Both the position numbers and the translations under genes were made by a program. Below are positions 24,585 through 32,608 of a DNA stretch of 41,322 nucleotides, piece after piece (position 1 is the stretch's first letter; each line of letters starts with the position of its first letter). This stretch comes from Pelotomaculum propionicicum (GTDB taxonomy: Bacteria > Bacillota > Desulfotomaculia > Desulfotomaculales > Pelotomaculaceae). The stretch spans positions 1-41,322 of the forward strand of contig NZ_QFFZ01000034.1 of assembly GCF_004369225.1 (NCBI RefSeq), given 5' to 3'. A model generated the notes under the pieces. The model saw only the letters and a program-made list of their open reading frames with translations. It searched no databases and had not been told where the DNA came from.

Positions 24585-25423
24585 TGGAAGTCTGGTATTC
24601 GCTGGTTGATGGCCTTTTTCCCTTCACCTGGGCACAGCACATGTTTATGAAGAACGCCTTGATGGCAGTCCTGCTGGTCGGCCCGATGTTTGCCATTATC
24701 GGCACCATGGTAGTAAATAACAACATGGCATTCTATTCAGACACAATCGGCCATTCCGCCCTGACAGGCATCGCTATCGGGGTGCTCCTGGGTTTCGGCG
24801 ACCCGTTATGGATTATGGTCATTTTCTCCACAATATTAGCATTGATCATATCCTCGCTCAAGTTTTTTACAACCGCTTCCACAGACACTATTATCGGGTC
24901 TGTCTCCGCCACCATGGTGGCGCTGGGCATTGTCATTCTATCCAGGGGAGGCGGCTTTGCCAAGTACTCCCGCTTTCTTATCGGTGATCTGCTGAGCATC
25001 ACGCCAAATGAGCTCTTGATCTTAACCGTTGCCTTTGTAGGCGTGTTAATTCTGTGGGCAATCATGTTTAACAAGTTTCTGCTGGTAAGCGTCAACCTGT
25101 CTCTGGCGCGCAGCAGGGGGATTCCTGTACGTCTAATAGAGATAATATTTTGTGTGGCTACTGCTGTTATCGTTACGTTTTCCATCCAGTGGGTGGGTAT
25201 CCTGATCATCAACTCTTTTTTGATCCTGCCGGCCGCGGCAGCGCGCAATATTACCAGAAACGTCAGGCAGTACCATTTGGTGGCTGTTTTAATTACTCTT
25301 GCCTCAGGTATAACCGGCCTGCTTTGCTCTTACTACCTGGCCACGGCCACCGGCGCCACAATCGTGCTGATTGCCGCCCTTTTTTACCTGCTGACTTTTG
25401 TCTTAAAACCGCGTTTCTCGTAA
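24584..25423 (+). CDS. znuB: Metal ABC transporter permease (ZnuB-like)
   Basis: A 279-aa ABC-3 family permease with about eight membrane helices. It carries the family segments AIIGTMVVNNNMAFYSDTIGHSALTGIAIG and SIQWVGILIINSFLILPAAAARNI. It is translationally coupled to the ATPase. No substrate-binding lipoprotein gene (znuA) follows in this window, so that subunit must be encoded elsewhere. Confidence 0.92.
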   Translation: MEVWYSLVDGLFPFTWAQHMFMKNALMAVLLVGPMFAIIGTMVVNNNMAFYSDTIGHSALTGIAIGVLLGFGDPLWIMVIFSTILALIISSLKFFTTASTDTIIGSVSATMVALGIVILSRGGGFAKYSRFLIGDLLSITPNELLILTVAFVGVLILWAIMFNKFLLVSVNLSLARSRGIPVRLIEIIFCVATAVIVTFSIQWVGILIINSFLILPAAAARNITRNVRQYHLVAVLITLASGITGLLCSYYLATATGATIVLIAALFYLLTFVLKPRFS

Positions 25424-25494
25424 ATAAAATAGATATTTCGGGTAGCAGGCAAGCCTTTGATGCTGCTTACGCGGCACAAGTTGACGATGAAAAA

Positions 25495-25581
25495 GTAGGT
25501 TCGATTTCAATCGAACAAGGCGCGTAAGCGCCGAATTGTTTGAGTTAAGTGAAACATTTGTGCGAATAAATTCGCACCTAC
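25495..25581. repeat. REP-like pair of palindromes between znuB and the hydrogenase operon
   Basis: Two hairpins face each other: GTTCGATT-TC-AATCGAAC (25499-25516) and GTGCGAAT-AA-ATTCGCAC (25560-25577). They are bounded by inverted GTAGG (25495) and CCTAC (25577-25581). Between them is a third short palindrome, GGCGC-GTAA-GCGCC (25519-25532). The layout resembles a bacterial interspersed REP pair. The 304-base gap holds no supported gene. Confidence 0.6.
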
Positions 25582-25605
25582 ATTAACACAGCAACCCCGA
25601 AGAGT

Positions 25606-25659
25606 ATTTTCATGATTATATGAAAATGCCATTTATAACTGCCTTGCGGTGGTTTTTTT
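25606..25659 (+). terminator. Possible terminator or attenuator before hydC
   Basis: ATTTTCAT (25606-25613) pairs with ATGAAAAT (25620-25627). Flanking AACCCCG (25593-25599) and CGGTGGTT (25647-25654) can pair imperfectly around it, followed by seven Ts (25653-25659). It could end the znu transcript or attenuate the hydrogenase operon. Confidence 0.35.
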
Positions 25660-25727
25660 GTTTTCCGGCATAAAAGACGCTCAAAGATAAACAATATTAT
25701 ACAAGATCAATCCGGGAGATGTCGCAA

Positions 25728-26309
25728 ATGGAGCAGGAAGTCCAGGTTAATGAGAGTTTAAGAGAAACGGCGCACACGCGGGCGGCTGCTGAGAAAGTTA
25801 AACCTGTTGAAGAAAACGAAAAAATTAATAAGTACAAAGAGTTGGACCAGGTGATCAGGCTTTATTCCAAAGAGCCCGGGCAGTTGATCAATATCCTGCA
25901 AAAAGCCCAGGATATATTCGGCTGCCTTTCTGAAGAAGTCCAGTCCTATATTGCTGAAAAAACTGAGAACCCTGTCAGTGAAATCAACGGAGTTGTAACC
26001 TTTTATTCACTTTTTTATACTGAGCCCAAAGGCAAACACACTTTTGACCTTTGTTTGGGTACAGCCTGTTATGTAAAGGGAGCTCAGGAACTGATGGACT
26101 CCTTAAAAGATCTGCTTAAGGTGGATGAGGGGGAAACCACAAAGGATCGACTATTTACTTTAAAAAGCACGCGGTGCATCGGAGCCTGCGGGCTGGCGCC
26201 GGTACTCGTGGTTGATGGTGATGTGCATGGAAAGGCCAGCGCCGGGGAGATCACAAAAATAATTCAAGCATACCGGAAAGGTGAAAAAATTGAAGGTACA
26301 AAGCATTGA
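25728..26309 (+). CDS. hydC: Hydrogenase [2Fe-2S] subunit, NuoE/HydC-like
   Basis: A 193-aa thioredoxin-fold [2Fe-2S] protein like NuoE. It has a ~45-residue variable N terminus, then IRLYSKEPGQLINILQKAQDIFGCL, SEINGVVTFYSLF and the cluster ligands CLGTACYVKG and CIGACGLAPV. It relays electrons in trimeric NAD(P)-linked hydrogenases. ATG 25728 has GGGAG nine bases upstream; an in-frame ATG at 25719 overlaps that site. First gene of the hydCBA-like operon; its end overlaps the next gene. Confidence 0.93.
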   Translation: MEQEVQVNESLRETAHTRAAAEKVKPVEENEKINKYKELDQVIRLYSKEPGQLINILQKAQDIFGCLSEEVQSYIAEKTENPVSEINGVVTFYSLFYTEPKGKHTFDLCLGTACYVKGAQELMDSLKDLLKVDEGETTKDRLFTLKSTRCIGACGLAPVLVVDGDVHGKASAGEITKIIQAYRKGEKIEGTKH

Positions 26310-28239
26310 AGATCTCAAGGCGGTAAAAGAGGAATACCTGCCTTTAATCAAGCAGCGGCTGGGGCACCGCAACGGGCTTGGCTCAACACAGGTGATGGTG
26401 TGCTCAGGCACAGCCTGTACCTCGGCGGCAAGCCAGGATCTGAGAAATGGCCTGCAATTGGAAATTGAAAGACACGGCCTTAAAGAAAATGTAAAAGTGT
26501 TCAAAACCGGTTGTTTTGGTTTTTGTCAAAACGGCCCTATTGTAATGGTCCACCCCGGTGAAGTTTTTTACTGTAATGTCAAGCCTGAGGACGCGAAGGA
26601 AATTGTGGAGACACATTTAATGGGCGGGCAGGTTGTTGAAAGGCTGTTATACAGGAATGTTGATAACCAGGTGGCTCAACGCATGGAGGATATACACTTT
26701 TTTCAGGCGCAAACGCGGATCGTGCTTCACAACTGCGGTGTCATTAACCCGGAGGAAATAGGAGAGTACATTGCCAGGGACGGCTATATGGCCCTGGCGG
26801 AAGTGATTCAAAAAAACAACCCGCGGGAGGTAATAGAAGCTATCAAAAGGTCAGGCCTCAGGGGCAGGGGCGGCGCGGGTTTTCCGACCGGCAGAAAGTG
26901 GGAAATGGCGGCAGCCCAGGATGTCAGGCCCAAGTACGTCCTTTGCAACGCTGATGAAGGCGACCCGGGCGCCTTTATGGACCGCAGCATCCTTGAAGGC
27001 GACCCGCACAGTGTTATAGAGGCCATGGCCGTGGCAGGCTATTGTATCGGAGCCAGCCAGGGCTACATTTATGTGCGGGCTGAGTATCCTATCGCTGTGA
27101 AAAGGTTGGAAATCGCCATTGAGCAGGCACGGGAGAAAGGACTGCTGGGTAAGAATCTTTTCGGGTCCTCATTCGACTTTGACCTGGGACTCAGGTTTGG
27201 CGCCGGGGCTTTTGTCTGCGGTGAGGAAACAGCGCTGATCCACTCAGTAATGGGCCAGCGCGGCGAACCGCGTCCCCGGCCGCCTTACCCGGCCCAGGAA
27301 GGGCTTTGGGGCAAGCCGACGTTAATTAATAATGTTGAAACTTACGCCAACATACCTGCAATCCTGAGAAACGGCTGGGAGTGGTACCAGGGGCAGGGGA
27401 CCGCCGGCAGCAAGGGTTCCAAGGTGTTTTCCCTGGCTGGAAAAATTAACAACACCGGGCTGATCGAGGTGCCGATGGGAACCACCCTGCGGACCATTAT
27501 CTTTGATATTGGCGGAGGTATTCCCGGCGGAAAGAAATTTAAAGCGGTACAGACAGGCGGCCCATCGGGGGGCTGTATTCCCGAAAAGTACCTGGACATG
27601 CCTATCGACTATGAATCTCTAAAAGAAATTGGCTCAATGATGGGCTCCGGCGGCATGATTGTCATGAATGAGGACAACTGCATGGTTGATATAGCCAGGT
27701 TTTACCTGGAGTTTACCCAGGATGAATCATGCGGCCGCTGTACTCCCTGCCGTGTGGGTACTAAAAGGCTGCTGGAAACACTTAAGAGAATTACCGAGGG
27801 AAATGGTGAAATTGAAGACCTTGAGCTGCTGGAAGAACTGTCCTTCGATATTCGTGACGCTTCCCTGTGCGGTCTTGGCCAGACGGCCCCCAATCCTGTC
27901 ATTTCCACTATGCGTTACTTTAAAGATGAATACCTCGCTCACATCAAAGATAAAAACTGCCCAGCGGGAGTTTGTAAAGAACTGCTTAATTTTGTAGTGG
28001 ATGAAGAAAAATGCGCGGCCTGCGGCATCTGCGCTAAAGACTGCGCGGCAGGGGCAATCACCGGCAAGCCGGGAGAGGCATACCGGATCGACCCTGACAA
28101 GTGCTCCAGGTGCGCGGCCTGCGCGGCAAAATGCCCCAAAAAGGCCATTACCAGAGGTCCCCGTAAGGAGGAGATAATTAATGGAAACCAGGGAATTCGC
28201 CCCGGGACCGTTAGTCCAGAAAACAGGGCAGCTTTATGA
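26290..28239 (+). CDS. hydB: Hydrogenase NADH-binding flavoprotein subunit, NuoF/HydB-like
   Basis: A roughly 649-aa fusion. First comes a [2Fe-2S] thioredoxin-like domain (CSGTACTSAA, CFGFCQNGP), then the NuoF core: RGRGGAGFPTGRKW and CNADEGDPGAFMDR for FMN/NADH, ESCGRCTPCRVG for the 4Fe-4S cluster. It ends with a two-cluster ferredoxin domain (CAACGICAKDC, CSRCAACAAKC). This is the HydB subunit of electron-bifurcating hydrogenases and connects NAD(H) to ferredoxin and HydA. TTG 26290 is preferred (AAAGGTG six bases before); GTG 26281 is possible. It overlaps hydA by 59 bases. Confidence 0.94.
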   Translation: MKVQSIEDLKAVKEEYLPLIKQRLGHRNGLGSTQVMVCSGTACTSAASQDLRNGLQLEIERHGLKENVKVFKTGCFGFCQNGPIVMVHPGEVFYCNVKPEDAKEIVETHLMGGQVVERLLYRNVDNQVAQRMEDIHFFQAQTRIVLHNCGVINPEEIGEYIARDGYMALAEVIQKNNPREVIEAIKRSGLRGRGGAGFPTGRKWEMAAAQDVRPKYVLCNADEGDPGAFMDRSILEGDPHSVIEAMAVAGYCIGASQGYIYVRAEYPIAVKRLEIAIEQAREKGLLGKNLFGSSFDFDLGLRFGAGAFVCGEETALIHSVMGQRGEPRPRPPYPAQEGLWGKPTLINNVETYANIPAILRNGWEWYQGQGTAGSKGSKVFSLAGKINNTGLIEVPMGTTLRTIIFDIGGGIPGGKKFKAVQTGGPSGGCIPEKYLDMPIDYESLKEIGSMMGSGGMIVMNEDNCMVDIARFYLEFTQDESCGRCTPCRVGTKRLLETLKRITEGNGEIEDLELLEELSFDIRDASLCGLGQTAPNPVISTMRYFKDEYLAHIKDKNCPAGVCKELLNFVVDEEKCAACGICAKDCAAGAITGKPGEAYRIDPDKCSRCAACAAKCPKKAITRGPRKEEIINGNQGIRPGTVSPENRAAL

Positions 28240-30082
28240 CAACCCGGAAAAAAAGGTAGAAAAAATCAAGCTTACCATCGACGGCAGGGAGATTGAAGCC
28301 GACAAGGGCATGAGTGTGCTGGAAGCCGCCCGGCTGGCCGGTATAGAAATCCCCAGCCTGTGTTATCTCCGTCATATCAACGAGATCGGCTCCTGCCGGG
28401 TTTGTTTGGTTGAAGTTGAGATAAATGGCGCCAGGGTGCTCCAGGCTTCCTGCGTTTACCCAGCCACCGACGGGCTGGTGGTGCACGCCTCCTCTCCGCG
28501 GGTGCGCCGGGTCAGGCGGACAATGGTGGAACTGCTTCTCTCGGACCACCACCGGGAGTGCACCACCTGTATCAGAAACCTAAACTGCGAACTGCAAAAT
28601 ATCGCGGACAATTTAGGCATAAGGAACATTAAATTTACAGGTGAGATGAAGGCTCTGCAGGTCCAAAACGAAAACTCTTTTATCGTGCGTGACTACAATA
28701 AATGCATCAAGTGCCGCCGCTGTGAGGCAATCTGCAGCAAGGTGCAGGAGGTAAATGTTTATTCAGCTTTAAACCGGGGTTATGACACGGTAATTGCTCC
28801 CGCCTTCATGCAGGACCTGTCACAGGTTGCCTGTATCACCTGCGGCCAGTGTGTAATCGCCTGTCCCACAGCATCCCTGACCGAGAAAGAATGTATCGAG
28901 TCGGTTTGGGAGGCTCTGGAGGACCCTGATAAATACGTGGTGGTGCAGTCCGCCCCTTCCATCCAGGTAACCCTGGGCGAGGTTTTCGGTTACCCTGTGG
29001 GAACGGTAGTAACCGGAAAACTGGTGGCGGCATTGCGCCGCCTGGGCTTTGACAAAGTTTTCGCGACGGATTTTACCGCCGACCTGACCATTATGGAAGA
29101 AGCTAATGAACTGCTGGAAAGGCTGGAAGGGCGAGGCAAGCTGCCTCTGCTTTCTTCATGCAGCCCTGGCTGGGTCAAGTTTGCCGAACATTTTTACCCG
29201 GAGTTCCTTGAAAATCTCTCAACCTGCAAGTCGCCTCATGAAATGTTCGGCGCCCTCACCAAAACCTATTTTGCTGAAAAAGAGGGGATTGACCCCAAAA
29301 AGATAGTGGTAGTGGCAATTATGCCCTGCACGGCAAAAAAATTCGAGGCCAGCCGCCCGGAAATGGGCACTGGTGAGTTTAAAGATGTGGACTGGGTCCT
29401 CACCACCAGAGAACTGGCCAGAATGATCAGGCAGTCAGGTATAAATTTTCATGACCTGCCTCATGAGGACTATGACACACCGATGGGAATTGCCAGCGGC
29501 GCGGGGGCGATTTTTGGCTCAACGGGAGGGGTTATTGAGGCGGCGGTGAGGACGGCTTATTATTTAACCTCAGGACAAGAAATGGACTTGGTGGACTACG
29601 AAGAGCTGCGCGGCTTCAGCGGCTTGAAGGAAGTGTGGGTAGAGCTGAAGGGCCGGCGGATCAAGGTGGCCATAGCGCACGGGACAGGCAACGCCAGGGT
29701 GCTGATGGACCGGCTGAAAGCCGGTGAACAATTCGATTATGTGGAGATTATGGCCTGCCCCGGCGGTTGTGTGGGCGGCGGCGGCCAGCCTATATTCGGG
29801 ACCAGGGAGCATAAAGAGATATCGCTGGACTACAGGCACAACCGGGCTGACGCCCTGGACCGCATAGATTATTCAAAAGAATTGAGGCGCGCCCATGAAA
29901 ACCCGGCTGTCAAGAAAATCTATGAAGAATTCCTGGGGCGCCCCCTCAGCAATATATCAAGGAAACTGCTGCACACCTATTACACACCGCGGGGAAAACT
30001 GCCCGGGTTTAATTTTGGCGGGATTAAAGGAAGTCATGCCGGCCACGTGAAGGAAAATATTGTAAGATCTCACACAACTTAA
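28181..30082 (+). CDS. hydA: [FeFe]-hydrogenase catalytic subunit
   Basis: A 633-aa HydA/HndD-type enzyme that makes or uses H2. The N terminus has a [2Fe-2S] domain (Cys61, 72, 75), a His-Cys3 cluster (HHRECTTCIRNLNC) and two 4Fe-4S clusters (CIKCRRCEAIC, CITCGQCVIAC). H-cluster motifs: L1 SSCSPGW (325-331), L2 MPCTAKKFE (Cys383), L3 EIMACPGGCVGGGGQ (Cys526, Cys530). The small-subunit-like C terminus is fused. There is no signal peptide, so it is cytoplasmic. With HydB and HydC it probably couples H2 to both NADH and ferredoxin. L1 has Ser at the usual second-Cys position. Confidence 0.95.
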   Translation: METREFAPGPLVQKTGQLYDNPEKKVEKIKLTIDGREIEADKGMSVLEAARLAGIEIPSLCYLRHINEIGSCRVCLVEVEINGARVLQASCVYPATDGLVVHASSPRVRRVRRTMVELLLSDHHRECTTCIRNLNCELQNIADNLGIRNIKFTGEMKALQVQNENSFIVRDYNKCIKCRRCEAICSKVQEVNVYSALNRGYDTVIAPAFMQDLSQVACITCGQCVIACPTASLTEKECIESVWEALEDPDKYVVVQSAPSIQVTLGEVFGYPVGTVVTGKLVAALRRLGFDKVFATDFTADLTIMEEANELLERLEGRGKLPLLSSCSPGWVKFAEHFYPEFLENLSTCKSPHEMFGALTKTYFAEKEGIDPKKIVVVAIMPCTAKKFEASRPEMGTGEFKDVDWVLTTRELARMIRQSGINFHDLPHEDYDTPMGIASGAGAIFGSTGGVIEAAVRTAYYLTSGQEMDLVDYEELRGFSGLKEVWVELKGRRIKVAIAHGTGNARVLMDRLKAGEQFDYVEIMACPGGCVGGGGQPIFGTREHKEISLDYRHNRADALDRIDYSKELRRAHENPAVKKIYEEFLGRPLSNISRKLLHTYYTPRGKLPGFNFGGIKGSHAGHVKENIVRSHTT

Positions 30083-30265
30083 GAAATGAAAGAGTGCGGG
30101 AAATCTCGGGGTTAAGAGGGAAAAAACGAGATGGGACAAGGGATGAGGGGGATCTGAATTGGGACATTTTGCGTGAGACGATATCTGACAATTTAGAGGT
30201 TTTCGGCGGGAGGCGGCTATAAATAGGTATATATGGTATTTTATTACTGGAAGATAAAATATAGT

Positions 30266-30390
30266 TGTTACCAGCCTGTTACTTACCGAAACAAATGAGT
30301 TGTAAAGCCGTTACTAAAAAGGTGGCGATTGTTACAAAGCAAGCCAGGCGCGTGTTACCTGGATTAACGATTCTGTTACCAGGCTGTTGG
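30266..30390 (+). repeat. Helically phased TGTTAC array, candidate phage left end
   Basis: Six same-strand copies of (T/C)GTTAC start at 30266, 30277, 30309, 30330, 30353 and 30374, with a variant TGTTGG at 30385. The spacings (11, 32, 21, 23, 21, 11) are close to whole numbers of DNA turns. This is what binding sites for a multimeric protein look like. MuA-type transposase sites at a phage end are the first candidate; a regulator array is the alternative. No ORF covers it. Confidence 0.55.
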
Positions 30391-30467
30391 TAAATAAAGT
30401 GAAAGTAGGAAGTATAGAGTAAATAAAGGCGGCTGTGTATTGGTATAAATGGTAATTAATGCTAGCC

Positions 30468-30581
30468 GATTGCGGACATTTATTGCGGACACTATTATGA
30501 TTGCGGACATCACTGGTTTTATTAGTGATATCAAGGGCTGCGGGAATTTAAGTCTTTCAGAAATAAGACTGATTGCGGACA
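30468..30581 (+). repeat. ATTGCGGACA direct repeats
   Basis: Four copies of TTGCGGACA start at 30470, 30483, 30501 and 30573. A 13-base block GACTGATTGCGGA containing it (30568-30580) recurs at 32579-32591, between the repressor and the RexA-like gene. Around 30600-30660 are further palindromes (ATTAAAATG / CATTTTAAT at 30616-30643, CCGCTAGCGG at 30648-30657) and a TATAAT at 30605-30610. The stretch reads as a regulatory region with no supported gene. Confidence 0.5.
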
Positions 30582-30725
30582 TTCCTGATCATACCCTAAT
30601 CATGTATAATTATGCATTAAAATGTATATTTATGCATTTTAATAGTACCGCTAGCGGCGCTGGTCTGTGGTACAATGTTTGCTTCCCTATAAAAAAGATA
30701 TAATTTTACTGAGAGGTGTTTTTTC

Positions 30726-30944
30726 ATGATAAAAAGAAAGTTTCGAAAAAAGCCCATCGTGATTGAAGCCTACCAAACAGATAAAGAGTTAATTGTCGAG
30801 ACACTGGAAGGACCGCTCCAGGCCTCCCCGGGCGACTGGATTATTACCGGAATTCGCGGAGAACAATACCCATGTAAGCCAGACGTTTTTGAGAAAACTT
30901 ATGAGCCTGTGGATGATTGTGGTAAGTCAGTGCTACTACGGTGA
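30726..30944 (+). CDS. Small phage protein with PGDWI motif
   Basis: A 72-aa protein (MIKRKFRKKPIVIEAYQTDK, then PGDWIITGIRGEQYPCKPDVFEKTYEPV). This pattern is common in phage-encoded small proteins of unknown function, and I recognise it from that setting. A good GAGAGGTG ribosome-binding site and a TATAAT (30699-30704) lie upstream. It runs rightward, opposite to the three repressor-side genes, and marks the leftmost recognisable prophage gene. Confidence 0.75.
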   Translation: MIKRKFRKKPIVIEAYQTDKELIVETLEGPLQASPGDWIITGIRGEQYPCKPDVFEKTYEPVDDCGKSVLLR

Positions 30945-31011
30945 TTTTGTCTGTTTAAAGATTTATTAATTTGTTCCCAGTTAATGTTTTCACGTGAGAT
31001 AATACTTTCGG

Positions 31012-31037
31012 CCCTTTCCACGAGTAATTGGAAAGGG
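31012..31037. terminator. Hairpin between convergent phage genes
   Basis: CCCTTTCCA (31012-31020) pairs perfectly with TGGAAAGGG (31029-31037) around an 8-nt loop. It sits between the rightward 72-aa gene and the end of the leftward RexB-like gene, so it may terminate transcription from both sides, although T runs are short. Confidence 0.5.
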
Positions 31038-31060
31038 TCTTGTGCTTCTGCTATTATATG

Positions 31061-31633
31061 TCAATCTGGTTTAGCTGGATGATCTCCAATAAACTGCTTA
31101 CTATCCACAGCTAGAACTCCGTATAAGAGCAGCAAATTTTGGATTGTTAGAGCGAGGGCATATGTCGCGGCGGAAATAGACAACAAAAGTACTATATTAA
31201 AAAGGCTAATTAGGTAGCCTGGCGCAGACTTTGATAATACGAGATAAGCAATAGAGATAATAATCAAAAATATTTGGACGAGTACGGCCCATATAAAGCG
31301 GACAATAAGCTGTCTATACCATGATTTGTTTGTATGCTTAACAAGAATTTTACGCAAATGTTCAATTATAGGCGAATTTGCCGTTGCCAAGATAGCAATG
31401 CTTGTAATATTAAACCCAGCAAGTATGGCCAGAACAGTCAGGATTATTGTTATGGTATCTCTAGAAAAGTCGTAAAAGGAATCAGCGTTAACTCTAAAAA
31501 AGAAATGCCATATTGAAACAATAATGAGAGCAAGAAGTCCAACCGTTATTGGTACAAATTTTTCACGGCGCGTTGAAAGTTCCATATAATCATGAACAGC
31601 GATACCAAGCAAGCCCACGGTTGAAACCTCCAT
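31061..31633 (-). CDS. Four-helix membrane protein, RexB-like candidate
   Basis: A 190-aa protein with four predicted membrane helices: VPITVGLLALIIVSIWHFFF, TITIILTVLAILAGFNITSI, LIVRFIWAVLVQIFLIIISI and a long last one from LISLFNIVLLL to LLLYGVL. Between helices 2 and 3 is a basic cytoplasmic loop (EHLRKILVKHTNKSWYRQ). Helix number, spacing and loop placement match lambda RexB (144 aa, 4 TM), which depolarises the membrane during abortive infection. It starts eight bases after the soluble partner's stop and is last in the repressor operon. Homology is not shown; the case rests on topology and gene order. Confidence 0.6.
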   Translation of the reverse strand: MEVSTVGLLGIAVHDYMELSTRREKFVPITVGLLALIIVSIWHFFFRVNADSFYDFSRDTITIILTVLAILAGFNITSIAILATANSPIIEHLRKILVKHTNKSWYRQLIVRFIWAVLVQIFLIIISIAYLVLSKSAPGYLISLFNIVLLLSISAATYALALTIQNLLLLYGVLAVDSKQFIGDHPAKPD

Positions 31634-31641
31634 TTTTCATG

Positions 31642-32547
31642 CTAGCGAATTATCGGTATCTCATTAGCCATAGCTATCATTTTTTCCCGGATGGAGAGCG
31701 TTACTATCTGACCCAAGTCGTCTGCTTGTAGATTTACCTGACGACGTTCTTCACAACCTTTTAATTTTAATTCATGTTTTTGTCCGTCTGGTTTAAAGCC
31801 AATTAGTATTCCGTTTAGAAAAGTGGGATTTATTGTTTCTTTACCAAGGAATTTTGATATAAAACCTTTGATCTTGTTGTGGGACATCCCATCTTTCCGG
31901 TTTTCTCTGCCGGCTCTGGCTTCGAGCGTATAGTAAGATGCTCTGGCTTCCTGGAGACTAGTATGCAATGCTGCTGGAAGGTCTCCATAATCATTTGGCG
32001 GGCTTTCGATGGTAGAAACCTGAATCTTGGCAATTGATATTTTACCAAACTCGTTAATTCGTTCGAGAAAACCCCGGCTAATTAGGGTCTCAATATAAAA
32101 ATTACGTAGGTGATTCAGTTCCGGAAAGTTGTTTATGCTTCGGAAAATGTATCGGCGGATGGCACCAATTCTGGCAACGGCTTCGTGGACATATTCGATT
32201 AACATCAGCCCGTCACCAGGGCGAAAATAAAAATGTGTTTTCAGGCAGTCTCCTTCATCTTCGTCACGCGGATTGTCTCTTTCAGTCAACCTGGTGCGGC
32301 TGATTACAGGTAGACGGTCACCGATGCGAGCCGATTTAAACCAGCCAAATCCTTCGTTACCTGTAAGTATAATATATTCATCCAGAAATATAAAGCCACG
32401 TTCGTCTTTGTCCATGACTTTGAGGCTTAAATCAAGGGCGCTGATTGCTTTAAAAAGCATGCCGAAATCGCTATATTTGAGCTTTCTTCCATGTTCGTCT
32501 TCGGCTCTAATTTGATAAGCATAAATGTTTCTTCTAACAGTTTTCAT
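31642..32547 (-). CDS. Prophage soluble protein, RexA-like candidate
   Basis: A 301-aa soluble, basic protein of no named family that I recognise. It has an N-terminal strand-rich part (MKTVRRNIYAYQIRAEDEHG, FIFLDEYIILTGNEGFGWFK) and THFYFRPGDGLMLIEYVHEA near residue 105, where lambda RexA has a comparable F-x-GD segment. A helical middle and a lysine-rich C-terminal third follow. It sits directly after the phage repressor and before a 4-TM protein, the lambda cI-rexA-rexB order, with similar size to RexA (279 aa). A GAGGG site precedes ATG. RexA-like sensing of invading phage is an inference. Confidence 0.6.
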   Translation of the reverse strand: MKTVRRNIYAYQIRAEDEHGRKLKYSDFGMLFKAISALDLSLKVMDKDERGFIFLDEYIILTGNEGFGWFKSARIGDRLPVISRTRLTERDNPRDEDEGDCLKTHFYFRPGDGLMLIEYVHEAVARIGAIRRYIFRSINNFPELNHLRNFYIETLISRGFLERINEFGKISIAKIQVSTIESPPNDYGDLPAALHTSLQEARASYYTLEARAGRENRKDGMSHNKIKGFISKFLGKETINPTFLNGILIGFKPDGQKHELKLKGCEERRQVNLQADDLGQIVTLSIREKMIAMANEIPIIR

Positions 32548-32608
32548 TTATAGCTTGTCCCTCTTTCATTAATTATTTGACTGATTGCGGATGGTAATAA
32601 CTGTTAGG

